A stretch of 64,000 nt of DNA from Sphingobacterium yanglingense (GTDB taxonomy: Bacteria > Bacteroidota > Bacteroidia > Sphingobacteriales > Sphingobacteriaceae). The DNA is taken from assembly GCF_004363245.1 (NCBI RefSeq), contig NZ_SNYV01000011.1, forward strand, positions 310,001-374,000. Reading direction: 5' to 3'. The notes below the pieces were generated by a model, which saw only the letters and a list, made by a program, of their open reading frames with translations, had not been told where the DNA came from and ran no database searches. Both the position numbers and the translations under genes were made by a program. Position 1 is the first letter of the stretch, and every line of letters starts with the position of its first letter. Of the stretch, positions 1 through 8,418 are shown piece after piece.

Positions 1-1
1 A

Positions 2-3000
2 TCGTGGGGCGCTTGGGCGAGTACGATGGCACAGAAAGTGACCCTGCGTACACAAGGCGCTACCTTTAAGTCTGTGGTCCAGCAGATACAACGGCAGTCG
101 GGCTATTCCTTTATTATTAAAGATGAGTTTTTTAAACAGGCCAAGCCGGTCAGTCTGGTAGCTGAAGATAAAGAGGTACTCGATTTACTTCCGCAATTAT
201 TCCGTGGGCAGCCTTTTGGTTATGCGGTCCAGGGAAATATCGTATCAGCAATAGCACTTTCCAAAAAGGGGAATTCGGTTACGGTGCTAGATGAGTTTCA
301 GCTACAGCAAACCATCCGTGGCCGTGTGATCAATGAAAAAGGGGAACCATTGGCGGGCGCTTCAGTCTATGTGCTGGATGATCAAGGTAAGCGTACTACG
401 GTGCAGACCAAGACGGATGATCAGGGCTATTTTTTGCTGGAGCAGGATAAAGTGGGAGCTAAGATCGAAGTGGTTTATCTGGGGTATACGACAAAGACGA
501 TCTTAGTAAGTTCTGATATGATGACTATTGCAATGAAACCATTTTCTGCTGAAGTGGAAGAGGTTGAGGTAATGATGAGTACGGGATATCAGCAGTTACC
601 GAAAGAGAGAGCGACGGGTTCCTTTTCTTTTGTCGGAAAAGATCGGATCAATGAACAGATCAATTTTAATATTATGGATCGCCTCCCAGCGGTAGCATCT
701 GGGCTGGTGGTGGATCGTAATGCAAAGAGCGGAAAGGAACAATTCTTGGTGCGGGGCATGAGTACCATCCAAGGGGAGACCCAGCCTTTGATTGTACTGG
801 ATAATTTTCCATTTGAAGGTGATCTGAATAGCATCAATCCGGATGATATCCAAAATATCACCATCTTACGAGATGCAGCAGCAGCTTCAATATGGGGCGC
901 TCGGGCGGGAAATGGTGTTATTGTCATCACAACCAAAAAAGGAACAACCAATCAGAAACTAAAAATAGACCTCAACCTGTTGACGACGGTTCAGCAAAAG
1001 CCGGATCTCTTTTCATTGGATCGTGTTTCTTCGTCGGATATGATCGATGTAGAAACTATGCTATTCAATAAGGGGTATTATGATGGTTCCATAAATTCGA
1101 CTCAACATCCGGTGCTTTCACCTATTGTTGAACTGTTGATTCATAAAAAGGCAAGCCAGGATCAATATGAAATCACAGAAATTGACGAGGAAATCTCCCG
1201 CCTCAGAAATGTCGATGTAAGAAACGATTTCGAAAAATATTTCTATCAGATAGGCCTGCAGCAGCAGTCGACTATAGGACTATCACAGGGCACGGATCGG
1301 CTGATATGGAATGCCTCTGTTGGAAATGGTTTGCAGATCAATAATCTGGATAATCGGGTTCGGCGGAATAATGTGTTAATGAATGCCAAGGTATTACTTT
1401 CCAAATCACTCACATTCGAAGGTGGCATGAATATTTCTTTCCAGAACGTGCGGAGTGGCAGACCGGGTTATGGAAATATCATAGCCGGTAGTGGACTATT
1501 TCCTTATGCAGAGCTAGCAGATGCTGATGGCAATGCCCTGCCTCTGCTCAAAGACTGGAGCGGAATGTATCTGGAACAGCAAGTAGATAAAGGATTATTG
1601 GACTGGCGGTATTACCCGCTGGAAGATTATAAGCACAGTGTGCAAAGGCAACAGATACAAAATACGATCTTGTCCACTGCATTAACCTATAAATTACCCA
1701 AATGGTTTGGATTCTCGCTGCGATACCAATATCAAGCGGAATCGGGTAGGATGGAAACCTTGAGTGATATCGATAGTTATGAGGCAAGGAATATGATCAA
1801 TTCATATGCCGTTCTAAATACGGCTACAGGAAAAACAGATTTTAAAATCCCCAAGGGTGGAATATTTGATCAGTTAAACAGTATGCTCAAAAGCCACAAT
1901 GTACGTGGACAGCTGGATTTTAACTGGGAAGAAGATCTGCATAAAGTGTATGCGCTTATGGGGTCGGAATTGAGAAATGTTAGTTCTCTAGGTAATGGCA
2001 ACAGGCTATATGGTTATAATGAAGACAATTTATCGTATGCGCAGTTTGACCTCACTGTTCCTTATGTCCATTATGTTACCGGAGCTAAAAACTATGTGAT
2101 GAATGGTCTTTCGATAAGCCAGAAAGAGAATCGGTTTATTTCAACATTTTTAAATGCTTCTTACTTGTTTGACGAAAAGTATACAGCCACTTTCAGTGCG
2201 CGTCGTGATGCATCCAACTTATTTGGCCTCAACGTCAAGGACAAGTGGAATCCGTTTTGGTCTGCAGGCTTAGGCTGGACGATATCGAACGAGAAGTTTT
2301 GGAATCCGAATGTGGTTTCCTATTTAAAGTTGCGTACAACTTATGGCAAAGGAGGGAATCTTAATCCAGCTAAGGTAGCACTGACCACGATTAAGTATGC
2401 AGGGCCTAATCCTTTTACACAAACTCCTTATGCGTGGTTTGATAATTATGCTAACCCTGAGTTGAAATGGGAAAGTGTATCAACAGTAAATATCGGTCTT
2501 GACTTCGCTATGAAAAATAAACGGATATCGGGTACACTGGAGGGATACCTAAAAAAAGGACATGATCTCTACGGAATAACGCCTGTAGATTATACAACTG
2601 GCATAGGTGCTTTTGTAGTGAAAAATGTGGCGGCCATGCAGGGAAAAGGCCTCGACCTGAATCTGAAATCGATTAATACTACGGGAATGCTGCGTTGGAA
2701 CTCTGACCTTAACCTGAGTTTTAATAGTGACAAAATAACCAAATATCATATGGAAAGCAGAGCTGCTACACAATTTATTAGAAGCACGAACCCGATATCT
2801 GGCAAGGAAGCAGCACCAGTCTACTCCATGTATTCGTACAAGTGGATGGGCCTAGACCCGACTGATGGTGCGGCACTGGGACTTCTTGATGGACAACCTT
2901 CTCGGGAATACCGTAAATTTACTGGATCTAATGCCACAGTGGATGACCTTGTATTTCATGGGAGCATATTGCCCAAAATTTTTGGATCTATTGGCAACAC

Positions 3001-3457
3001 CATTGCTTGGCGCGACTGGGTACTGACCATGCGTTGGACATTCAAGTTTGACTATTATTTCCGCAGGGAGACCATACGATATAGTTCGCTGTTTTCTGCT
3101 TGGAATGGACATGGTGATTTTAACGAGCGCTGGCGGCAATCCGGTGATGAAAAGAAAACCGATATTCCAGCGATGGCTTACCCTGTATTGTCGGGTGCTG
3201 AAAATTTCTATCCTTATGCGGAGCCATTTGTCGAAAGGGGAGATCATATGCGGTTTGAGTATTTGAACCTTGCTTATAGGATCAAAGGTACTGCTAAAAA
3301 CTGGTTCAAGGATGTGCTACTTTCGCTCAATGTCAACAACCTAGGGTTGATCTATCGAAAAAACAAAGTGGGTATAGACCCTGATTTTAGCACATCTTCG
3401 AATACAGGTTTTTCACCCTCAAAAATTTATTCATTTAATATTAAGTGTACGTTATGA
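2..3457 (+). CDS. SusC/RagA-family TonB-dependent transporter, locus A (5' end outside window)
   Basis: This is an outer-membrane TonB-dependent transporter of the SusC/RagA type, which imports a ligand handed over by its SusD partner. The reading frame is open from base 2 and reads SWGAWAST before the first ATG at 26, which looks like the end of a signal peptide, so the true start lies upstream. Counting from that ATG: an STN (secretin/TonB N-terminal) domain at about residues 1-70, a CarboxypepD_reg-like domain at 98-172 (RGRVINEKGEPLAGAS), a plug domain at about 185-310 (IWGARAGNGVIVITTKKG) and the beta-barrel to the end. An STN domain implies signalling to a FecR/sigma pair, which should lie just left of the window. 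The susD stop/start overlap (ATGA) shows translational coupling. The substrate cannot be read from the sequence. Confidence 0.95.
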   Translation, partial: SWGAWASTMAQKVTLRTQGATFKSVVQQIQRQSGYSFIIKDEFFKQAKPVSLVAEDKEVLDLLPQLFRGQPFGYAVQGNIVSAIALSKKGNSVTVLDEFQLQQTIRGRVINEKGEPLAGASVYVLDDQGKRTTVQTKTDDQGYFLLEQDKVGAKIEVVYLGYTTKTILVSSDMMTIAMKPFSAEVEEVEVMMSTGYQQLPKERATGSFSFVGKDRINEQINFNIMDRLPAVASGLVVDRNAKSGKEQFLVRGMSTIQGETQPLIVLDNFPFEGDLNSINPDDIQNITILRDAAAASIWGARAGNGVIVITTKKGTTNQKLKIDLNLLTTVQQKPDLFSLDRVSSSDMIDVETMLFNKGYYDGSINSTQHPVLSPIVELLIHKKASQDQYEITEIDEEISRLRNVDVRNDFEKYFYQIGLQQQSTIGLSQGTDRLIWNASVGNGLQINNLDNRVRRNNVLMNAKVLLSKSLTFEGGMNISFQNVRSGRPGYGNIIAGSGLFPYAELADADGNALPLLKDWSGMYLEQQVDKGLLDWRYYPLEDYKHSVQRQQIQNTILSTALTYKLPKWFGFSLRYQYQAESGRMETLSDIDSYEARNMINSYAVLNTATGKTDFKIPKGGIFDQLNSMLKSHNVRGQLDFNWEEDLHKVYALMGSELRNVSSLGNGNRLYGYNEDNLSYAQFDLTVPYVHYVTGAKNYVMNGLSISQKENRFISTFLNASYLFDEKYTATFSARRDASNLFGLNVKDKWNPFWSAGLGWTISNEKFWNPNVVSYLKLRTTYGKGGNLNPAKVALTTIKYAGPNPFTQTPYAWFDNYANPELKWESVSTVNIGLDFAMKNKRISGTLEGYLKKGHDLYGITPVDYTTGIGAFVVKNVAAMQGKGLDLNLKSINTTGMLRWNSDLNLSFNSDKITKYHMESRAATQFIRSTNPISGKEAAPVYSMYSYKWMGLDPTDGAALGLLDGQPSREYRKFTGSNATVDDLVFHGSILPKIFGSIGNTIAWRDWVLTMRWTFKFDYYFRRETIRYSSLFSAWNGHGDFNERWRQSGDEKKTDIPAMAYPVLSGAENFYPYAEPFVERGDHMRFEYLNLAYRIKGTAKNWFKDVLLSLNVNNLGLIYRKNKVGIDPDFSTSSNTGFSPSKIYSFNIKCTL

Positions 3458-4842
3458 AAAGATATATCATCAAAGACTTGAGTAGGCTCTCACTACTTTT
3501 TATGACCTGTTTCCTGTTGCCTTCCTGTGAAAAATACCTTGATGTCAAACCGGATCAAAAGCTGGCTGTACCCGAAAGTCTGGATGATCTGCAGGCACTG
3601 GTTGACAATTATAATGTTCAGATCATAGAAAGCGATGCTTTGGAAGTGAGCGCGGGCGAGTTTACGGTGACTGACGCCAACCTTGCTTCGCTTTCGTCCG
3701 ATTTCCACCGGAGGATGTACCAATGGGATGCCTATGATTTATTCCCCGAAGGGTCGATAGCTTCCGATTGGGCACGTTATTATACCGCAATCTATTATGC
3801 TAATGCTGCCTTAGAGGGACTGACAAAAATTGATCGAAATAATCGAAATGCTACTCAATATGATTACATAAAAGGAAGAGCTTTATTTACGCGAGCAGAG
3901 AAGCTGTTTCATGCGAGTTTGATCTGGTGTGTAGCCTATGACCCCAAAAAAGCATCGAGTACGCTAGGCATGCCGATCCGTCTCGATACGGATTTTAATA
4001 AACGATCCTTTAGGGCATCTTTGGAAGATACCTACAAACAGATCATTGCAGATGCTAGTTTGGCGGTAACGCTCTTGACAGATAAACCTCACATTCCTGT
4101 AGAGCCCAACCGTGTTGCAGCTTATGCACTTTTGGCCAAAGTGTATTTGTATATGGCGGATTATGAGAACGCCTTTAAGTACGCCGATGCTGCGTTGGCA
4201 TCGAATAGCCAATTGTTGGATTATTCCGTATTGGATCCAATAAATCCGTATCCCATTCCACGATACAATAAGGAACTCGTTTATCAAGGACTAGCTGGTT
4301 ATCCTCAGATTTTGAATAATGTTCGGGCACAAATTGTGTCTGACCTGATTGCCAGTTATGACCTTAATGATCTACGTCTTGATCTATATTTTATCAAAAA
4401 TAATGATGGTACTTATGGTTTTCGCGGATTTTATACAGGGACAAACTCAATATTCATAGGGTTTGCGATTGATGAACTTTATTTAATTCGGGCAGAAGCG
4501 GCAGTGCGGTTGAAAAGAACTGATGTCGCCCTGAAAGACCTGAATACACTTTTGGTAACGCGTTTCAAAAAAGAAAATGGTAAAACAACTTATCAAGAAG
4601 TTAAGGACATAGGCAGCGAGGAATTGCTCGCACGAATCTTGTTAGAGCGACGAAAAAGCTTGGTTTTTAGAGGGATTCGATGGTACGATCTGAAACGGCT
4701 AAATAGAGACGGCGCAAATATTGTATTGAAAAGAATAGTTGAGGGAAAAGAATTCGTGTTACAACCCAATGACCTACGCTATGCGCTGCCAATCCCTAGC
4801 GATATTATTGAACTTTCTGATATCGTTCAAAACCCGAGATAG
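3454..4842 (+). CDS. SusD/RagB-family outer-membrane lipoprotein, locus A
   Basis: This is a surface lipoprotein that binds the substrate and caps the SusC transporter. I chose the ATG at 3454, which overlaps the susC stop in ATGA, over a GTG at 3445. The N-terminus is a lipoprotein signal with lipobox LPSC followed by EKYLDVKPDQ, typical of SusD proteins. The middle is TPR-like helical (GRALFTRAEKLF, YALLAKVYLYMADYENAF). The C-terminus has the family signature (LLERRKSLVFRGIRWYDLKR, then YALPIPSDIIELS and QNPR). Its length of 462 residues is ordinary. It shares the architecture of the SusD proteins at 12024, 20552 and 29163 but is clearly diverged from them, so the loci probably bind different ligands. 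Confidence 0.95.
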   Translation: MKRYIIKDLSRLSLLFMTCFLLPSCEKYLDVKPDQKLAVPESLDDLQALVDNYNVQIIESDALEVSAGEFTVTDANLASLSSDFHRRMYQWDAYDLFPEGSIASDWARYYTAIYYANAALEGLTKIDRNNRNATQYDYIKGRALFTRAEKLFHASLIWCVAYDPKKASSTLGMPIRLDTDFNKRSFRASLEDTYKQIIADASLAVTLLTDKPHIPVEPNRVAAYALLAKVYLYMADYENAFKYADAALASNSQLLDYSVLDPINPYPIPRYNKELVYQGLAGYPQILNNVRAQIVSDLIASYDLNDLRLDLYFIKNNDGTYGFRGFYTGTNSIFIGFAIDELYLIRAEAAVRLKRTDVALKDLNTLLVTRFKKENGKTTYQEVKDIGSEELLARILLERRKSLVFRGIRWYDLKRLNRDGANIVLKRIVEGKEFVLQPNDLRYALPIPSDIIELSDIVQNPR

Positions 4843-4881
4843 AAATACAATGGAACTTTACAATTTAACTTGCCGGAAATT

Positions 4882-6180
4882 ATGTTCATAAATATTCAAA
4901 AAGCAGATGTTCTTTCATTTGTCTTATTATTTGGTTTTACTTGTGCTTTTTTATCTTCCAAAGGACAAATCGTTAACGGATCCGCAAAGTCTGTTACACA
5001 AGAGTCGATAGGGGTACTTACTGTTGGTCAAAAGGTCCCAGAGGAATTTTGGACTTATAAACATAAGTTTTACAGCAATGGCGATACATTGATCCGTACA
5101 TTGGAACACCTCAGAGGAAATCCTATCGTCTTCGATTTTTGGGCGAGCTGGTGCTCGCCATGTATTAACTCACTAAAAGAAACCAGCTCCTTCATCGATA
5201 GATTGACAGAAAAAGGTAGTTTTATAGCGGTTACTTTTGAGAATAGTACGATCGCGGATCGGATTTGGAAACAACATGGCTTGCATCTGCCTGGTATTAT
5301 CGAGGATAAACTGTTGAAACAGTATTTTCCGCATGCTTCGGTGCCACAGGTAATTTGGATTGATGCGGAGGGAATAGTTCGCAACCAAACCTCACAGCAA
5401 CCGATTAATCAAGATAATCTAAATATGTTTTTTGCGGGTAAACCGTTAAATCTTCAAGCGAAACCTGTATTCGATAAAAATCGTCCGATTTTGCTAGGTA
5501 CAGAAGCTGATAAAAATGCTTTACAATACTATCAATTGGTGCTGAAAGGGTATCAGGATTATCTTCCTGTGGTTAAATTCTCAAGAAATTTTCACAAAGG
5601 GTATTTCAGTATAAGTTTTGTTAATCTGCCGCTTATAACCATTTATCGAGATCTAGCACCTAAGTTGTTTTCGGCCATTGGCGAACCGTTTTTTGATGAG
5701 AATTTCCAAATTAGGACTACCGATTCAGTTGGATTGAATATAGCCTATACTATGGATCTGATCGCTCCGACCAGTGATCAACTTAGCTTGAATACAACTA
5801 TGTTAGAGCTGCTGAACAAGGCATCAGGGTATCAAGCTAGAATGCAAAAAGAAAGGCGAGAATGTCTTGTAATGAAATGCATTGGTCAAATTTCTGTATC
5901 AAAGGCTTCAACCAAACGCTATAAGTCCATTGACTGGAATAAGAAGATCCAATTGGAAAATGTGCGATTTGCTTATGTATTGGGAATCCTCAGCGACCAG
6001 AGATTAGGGGGAAAGTTCATTGTGAATGAAACTGGATATAAAGGAAAGATTGACCTCAATATCAGCGTGACCGATAATCTTGAAATGCTCAATGCGCAAT
6101 TGGCTAAATCGGGTTTGAAGCTTGAAAGTGCAGTGCGTGAAATAAATGTATTTGTTATTAAAAAGGAGGGGACGAATTAA
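4882..6180 (+). CDS. Secreted TlpA-like thioredoxin with long C-terminal extension, locus A
   Basis: This is an exported thiol-disulfide oxidoreductase-like protein. I prefer the ATG at 4882 over a TTG at 4870; it gives a hydrophobic signal segment (about residues 9-25). The thioredoxin fold follows, with FDFWASWCSPC placing the active-site cysteines at about 91 and 94, and SVPQVIWIDAEG containing the cis-proline loop. After about residue 180 comes a roughly 250-residue extension. Its last part (GYKGKIDLNISVTDN, LAKSGLKLES) resembles the DUF3738-type domain found on TlpA proteins of Bacteroidota; this is from memory, not a search. It follows susD by 39 bp and is the last gene of the unit. Its role within a SusCD locus is not known. 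A hairpin follows the stop. Confidence 0.85.
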   Translation: MFINIQKADVLSFVLLFGFTCAFLSSKGQIVNGSAKSVTQESIGVLTVGQKVPEEFWTYKHKFYSNGDTLIRTLEHLRGNPIVFDFWASWCSPCINSLKETSSFIDRLTEKGSFIAVTFENSTIADRIWKQHGLHLPGIIEDKLLKQYFPHASVPQVIWIDAEGIVRNQTSQQPINQDNLNMFFAGKPLNLQAKPVFDKNRPILLGTEADKNALQYYQLVLKGYQDYLPVVKFSRNFHKGYFSISFVNLPLITIYRDLAPKLFSAIGEPFFDENFQIRTTDSVGLNIAYTMDLIAPTSDQLSLNTTMLELLNKASGYQARMQKERRECLVMKCIGQISVSKASTKRYKSIDWNKKIQLENVRFAYVLGILSDQRLGGKFIVNETGYKGKIDLNISVTDNLEMLNAQLAKSGLKLESAVREINVFVIKKEGTN

Positions 6181-6199
6181 CTGTAAACTTTAGAAAAAA

Positions 6200-6231
6200 A
6201 TAAGCAGTTTCACATAATTGGGACTGCTTAT
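6200..6231 (+). terminator. Candidate hairpin terminator after locus A
   Basis: A perfect 9-bp inverted repeat, ATAAGCAGT (6200-6208) and ACTGCTTAT (6223-6231), with a 14-nt loop, lies 20 bp after the tlpA stop. An A-tract precedes it and there is no long T-tract after it, so it is an imperfect intrinsic terminator. Its position between two transcription units supports the call. Confidence 0.5.
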
Positions 6232-6381
6232 ATCATCGAATCCCTTGTATGTTTTAAGACTAAACATTCCTTAGATAATTATCCGCCTTTATCCTTTTAG
6301 AAAATCACCTGATAAGACACTCAGCATTGACATTATCCCAAATATTTCTTTTCTTCGTAAACGGACTAACTAAAGAATTCC

Positions 6382-6987
6382 ATGGATATGTTGCCTCTTT
6401 CCGAAGAAATCGACCTCTTGAAGCTACTGAAGCAAGGGGATAGGGCAGCATTTGAACATATTTATAAAGCTTACCATTACCGCTTGACCGGCCATCTCAT
6501 CCGTCTGCTTAAATCTACAGATCTCGCGCAAGAAGTATTGCAGGAGACCTTTATTGCACTGTGGGATCATAGAAGTATGATTCAGGTTGACAAAAGTATT
6601 GTGCCGTACCTTTATCAGATTGCTAGTAATAAATCCTTTAATATTTTCAAAAAGGCAACACATGACCAGAAGTACCGGGCTTATCTGTACCCTATATTAG
6701 AACAAGGTTATGAACAGATCGAGTCCAGCCTCTATCAAAAAGAACAACGGGAGATACTGAAAAAGATTATCGATAAGATGCCCCCAAGGCAACGCCAGAT
6801 CTTTGTACGATGCAAACTGGACGGCAAAACGTACGAAGAGGTAGCGGCCGAGCTTCACCTCTCTGTGCATACGGTTCACACCCAGATCAAGCGCGCCAAT
6901 CAGCTAATCAAAGAGAGCCTTATCCATTATCCGGATTTTCTGCTGGCGGTGCTGCTGTCCGCTTCTTTTGCGGCGACTTTAAACTAA
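6382..6987 (+). CDS. ECF RNA polymerase sigma factor, locus B
   Basis: This is a FecI-like sigma-70 family factor of the extracytoplasmic function class. Region 2 covers about residues 18-85 (GDRAAFEHIYKAYHYRL, AQEVLQETFIALWDHR, YLYQIASNKSFNIFKK). Region 4 covers about 125-180 (LKKIIDKMPPRQRQIF, GKTYEEVAAELHLSVHTVHT). A hydrophobic tail, FLLAVLLSASFAATLN, ends the protein; the other sigma factors of the array also end this way. The ATG at 6382 is followed by a second at 6388 and either may be used. It heads locus B, and the cognate FecR starts 65 bp downstream. It should direct transcription of susC-susD-tlpA of its own locus when released by FecR. Confidence 0.95.
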   Translation: MDMLPLSEEIDLLKLLKQGDRAAFEHIYKAYHYRLTGHLIRLLKSTDLAQEVLQETFIALWDHRSMIQVDKSIVPYLYQIASNKSFNIFKKATHDQKYRAYLYPILEQGYEQIESSLYQKEQREILKKIIDKMPPRQRQIFVRCKLDGKTYEEVAAELHLSVHTVHTQIKRANQLIKESLIHYPDFLLAVLLSASFAATLN

Positions 6988-7024
6988 AAAATATTTTTCA
7001 TTTCCTTGTACCCGATAAGACGTG

Positions 7025-7040
7025 TAGGATTGTAATCCTA
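7025..7040. promoter_or_regulatory. Palindrome between sigma and fecR genes of locus B
   Basis: TAGGATTGTAATCCTA is a perfect palindrome with 7-bp arms around GT, 12 bp upstream of the fecR start. At the same place in locus C the shorter TATTGTAATA (15589-15598) keeps the ATTGTAAT core. It may be an operator or a small RNA hairpin acting on fecR translation. This is an inference from position only. Confidence 0.3.
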
Positions 7041-7052
7041 TAAAGTACGATT

Positions 7053-8213
7053 GTGGAACAACAAGAAAACCTAAAGAAACTGTTTATACGTTATCTCCAT
7101 GGAGCATATACTACAGAAGACCTGGATCGCCTTTTGGCGTATTTTGATGATGTGCGGTCTGAAGCAGAGCTAAGACAGTATATTGAACGGGCATTGCAGG
7201 AAGATATGGACCTTTCTGCGCTGGATAGTAAAATTCGGTCGGTCGATTCGGCCGCGTATGGGACCCTACAGGAGTATACCCGCACTACACAAGTTAAACA
7301 CTGGTCATTTTTGCGTGTAGCCGCGAGTATTGCGCTGCTTTTGACAGCAAGCTGGGCTATTTATCAGTTTGCGTATAAGCCGACGGATGAAATGACAAGA
7401 ATTACGCAGGGAAATGTTGACGAAAATAATATTACTCCCGGCACCGACCGGGCTATCCTTACGCTGGCAGATGGTAAGGATTATGTGTTGGACGGCAAAG
7501 GAGAGGAGATTATCAATGATGGCAATAGTGTACGATATGTAGATGGAAAGTTGCTAGCGAGCTTAGATAAACCGAGTCTGGTCGCTTTGCGTACGCCTAT
7601 GGGCGGGCAGTACCGAGCCATCTTACCTGATGGTACCAAGGTATGGCTCAATGCGGCATCCGAAATCCGCTATCCTTCAGCCTTTTTTTCGGAGAATCGG
7701 CAGGTTTCGGTCAAGGGAGAAGTTTATTTTGAAGTGGCAAAAGACCCAAAAAGACCTTTTATCGTTGAAACGGATGATCAGCGTCTGGAAGTATTGGGTA
7801 CCCATTTTAATATCAATGCGTATGAAGATGATGGAGCGATATGGACCACCCTTAGTGAGGGTAGTGTACGCATCCTACAGCTCAGTAGCAACAAAGAAAT
7901 CTTACTAAAACCAGGGCAGCAGTCCCAGAATCTAGCAGGCGGAGGTCTGCGTGTCCAAAAGGTAGATATCGATCAGGTGATCTCCTGGAAGGATGGGATG
8001 TACGTTTTGAGAAATCAGGAGATTGGTGTATTTGGGAAACAGCTAGCACGCTGGTACAATATCGAGGTGGATATGGGGGCATACAGCCAACGTAAATTAT
8101 CGGTGATTATACCACGCAGTGCTACGCTTTCTACAGTGCTTGAAGCGATCACGCTAGAGACAGGCATTCATTTTAAAGTCGAAGAAAGGAGGGTAACAGC
8201 AATAAGAAACTAG
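7053..8213 (+). CDS. FecR-family anti-sigma factor, locus B
   Basis: This is an inner-membrane anti-sigma factor that receives the signal from the STN domain of SusC and controls the sigma factor encoded just upstream. The start is GTG at 7053; no ATG gives the conserved N-terminus. The cytoplasmic N-terminal part is about residues 1-85. One transmembrane helix follows at 86-107 (FLRVAASIALLLTASWAIYQ). The periplasmic FecR domain is at about 178-285 (TPMGGQYRAILPDGTKVWLN, VSVKGEVYFEVAKDPKRPF, VLGTHFNINAY). A DUF4974-type C-terminal domain is at about 315-386 (LARWYNIEVDM). The 386-residue length is normal. A strong hairpin begins 8 bp after the stop and separates this gene from susC. Confidence 0.95.
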   Translation: MEQQENLKKLFIRYLHGAYTTEDLDRLLAYFDDVRSEAELRQYIERALQEDMDLSALDSKIRSVDSAAYGTLQEYTRTTQVKHWSFLRVAASIALLLTASWAIYQFAYKPTDEMTRITQGNVDENNITPGTDRAILTLADGKDYVLDGKGEEIINDGNSVRYVDGKLLASLDKPSLVALRTPMGGQYRAILPDGTKVWLNAASEIRYPSAFFSENRQVSVKGEVYFEVAKDPKRPFIVETDDQRLEVLGTHFNINAYEDDGAIWTTLSEGSVRILQLSSNKEILLKPGQQSQNLAGGGLRVQKVDIDQVISWKDGMYVLRNQEIGVFGKQLARWYNIEVDMGAYSQRKLSVIIPRSATLSTVLEAITLETGIHFKVEERRVTAIRN

Positions 8214-8220
8214 AGCGTTA

Positions 8221-8280
8221 ATTCCGCCTTAAAAAAAGACTGCCGCAGTGCGGGAAACACTGTCGGCAGGATATCGGAAT
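8221..8280 (+). promoter_or_regulatory. Structured hairpin between fecR and susC, locus B
   Basis: A long imperfect stem-loop. The outer arms are ATTCCG (8221-8226) and CGGAAT (8275-8280). The inner arms are CTGCCGCAGTG (8240-8250) and CACTGTCGGCAG (8258-8269), which pair with one bulge around a 7-nt loop. No T-tract follows. Similar structures with different sequence occupy the same position in loci C, D and E. It could end the sigma-fecR transcript, attenuate read-through, or stabilise an mRNA end. Confidence 0.6.
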
Positions 8281-8346
8281 GACAAAAAGGAGCGTAATCC
8301 ATTTATACAAAACCGAACAATACAAACTTAAACATTCCTTGCCAAT

Positions 8347-8365
8347 GGAACAAACCTATTGTTCC
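8347..8365. promoter_or_regulatory. Inverted repeat upstream of susC, locus B
   Basis: GGAACAA (8347-8353) and TTGTTCC (8359-8365) form a perfect 7-bp inverted repeat with a 5-nt spacer, about 54 bp before the susC start. Position suggests an operator or part of the sigma-dependent promoter region. I see no counterpart in loci C or D. Confidence 0.3.
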
Positions 8366-8418
8366 CCGGGGAGGGAAGCAAAGCTGTATTGTTCATAAAT
8401 AACTGACAAATTAAAATT

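Noticed and set aside
2..6180. Iron-siderophore receptor locus (FecA-like)
   Set aside because: The SusD partner and the SusC-type architecture place it among SusCD importers; the STN domain alone does not show iron uptake.
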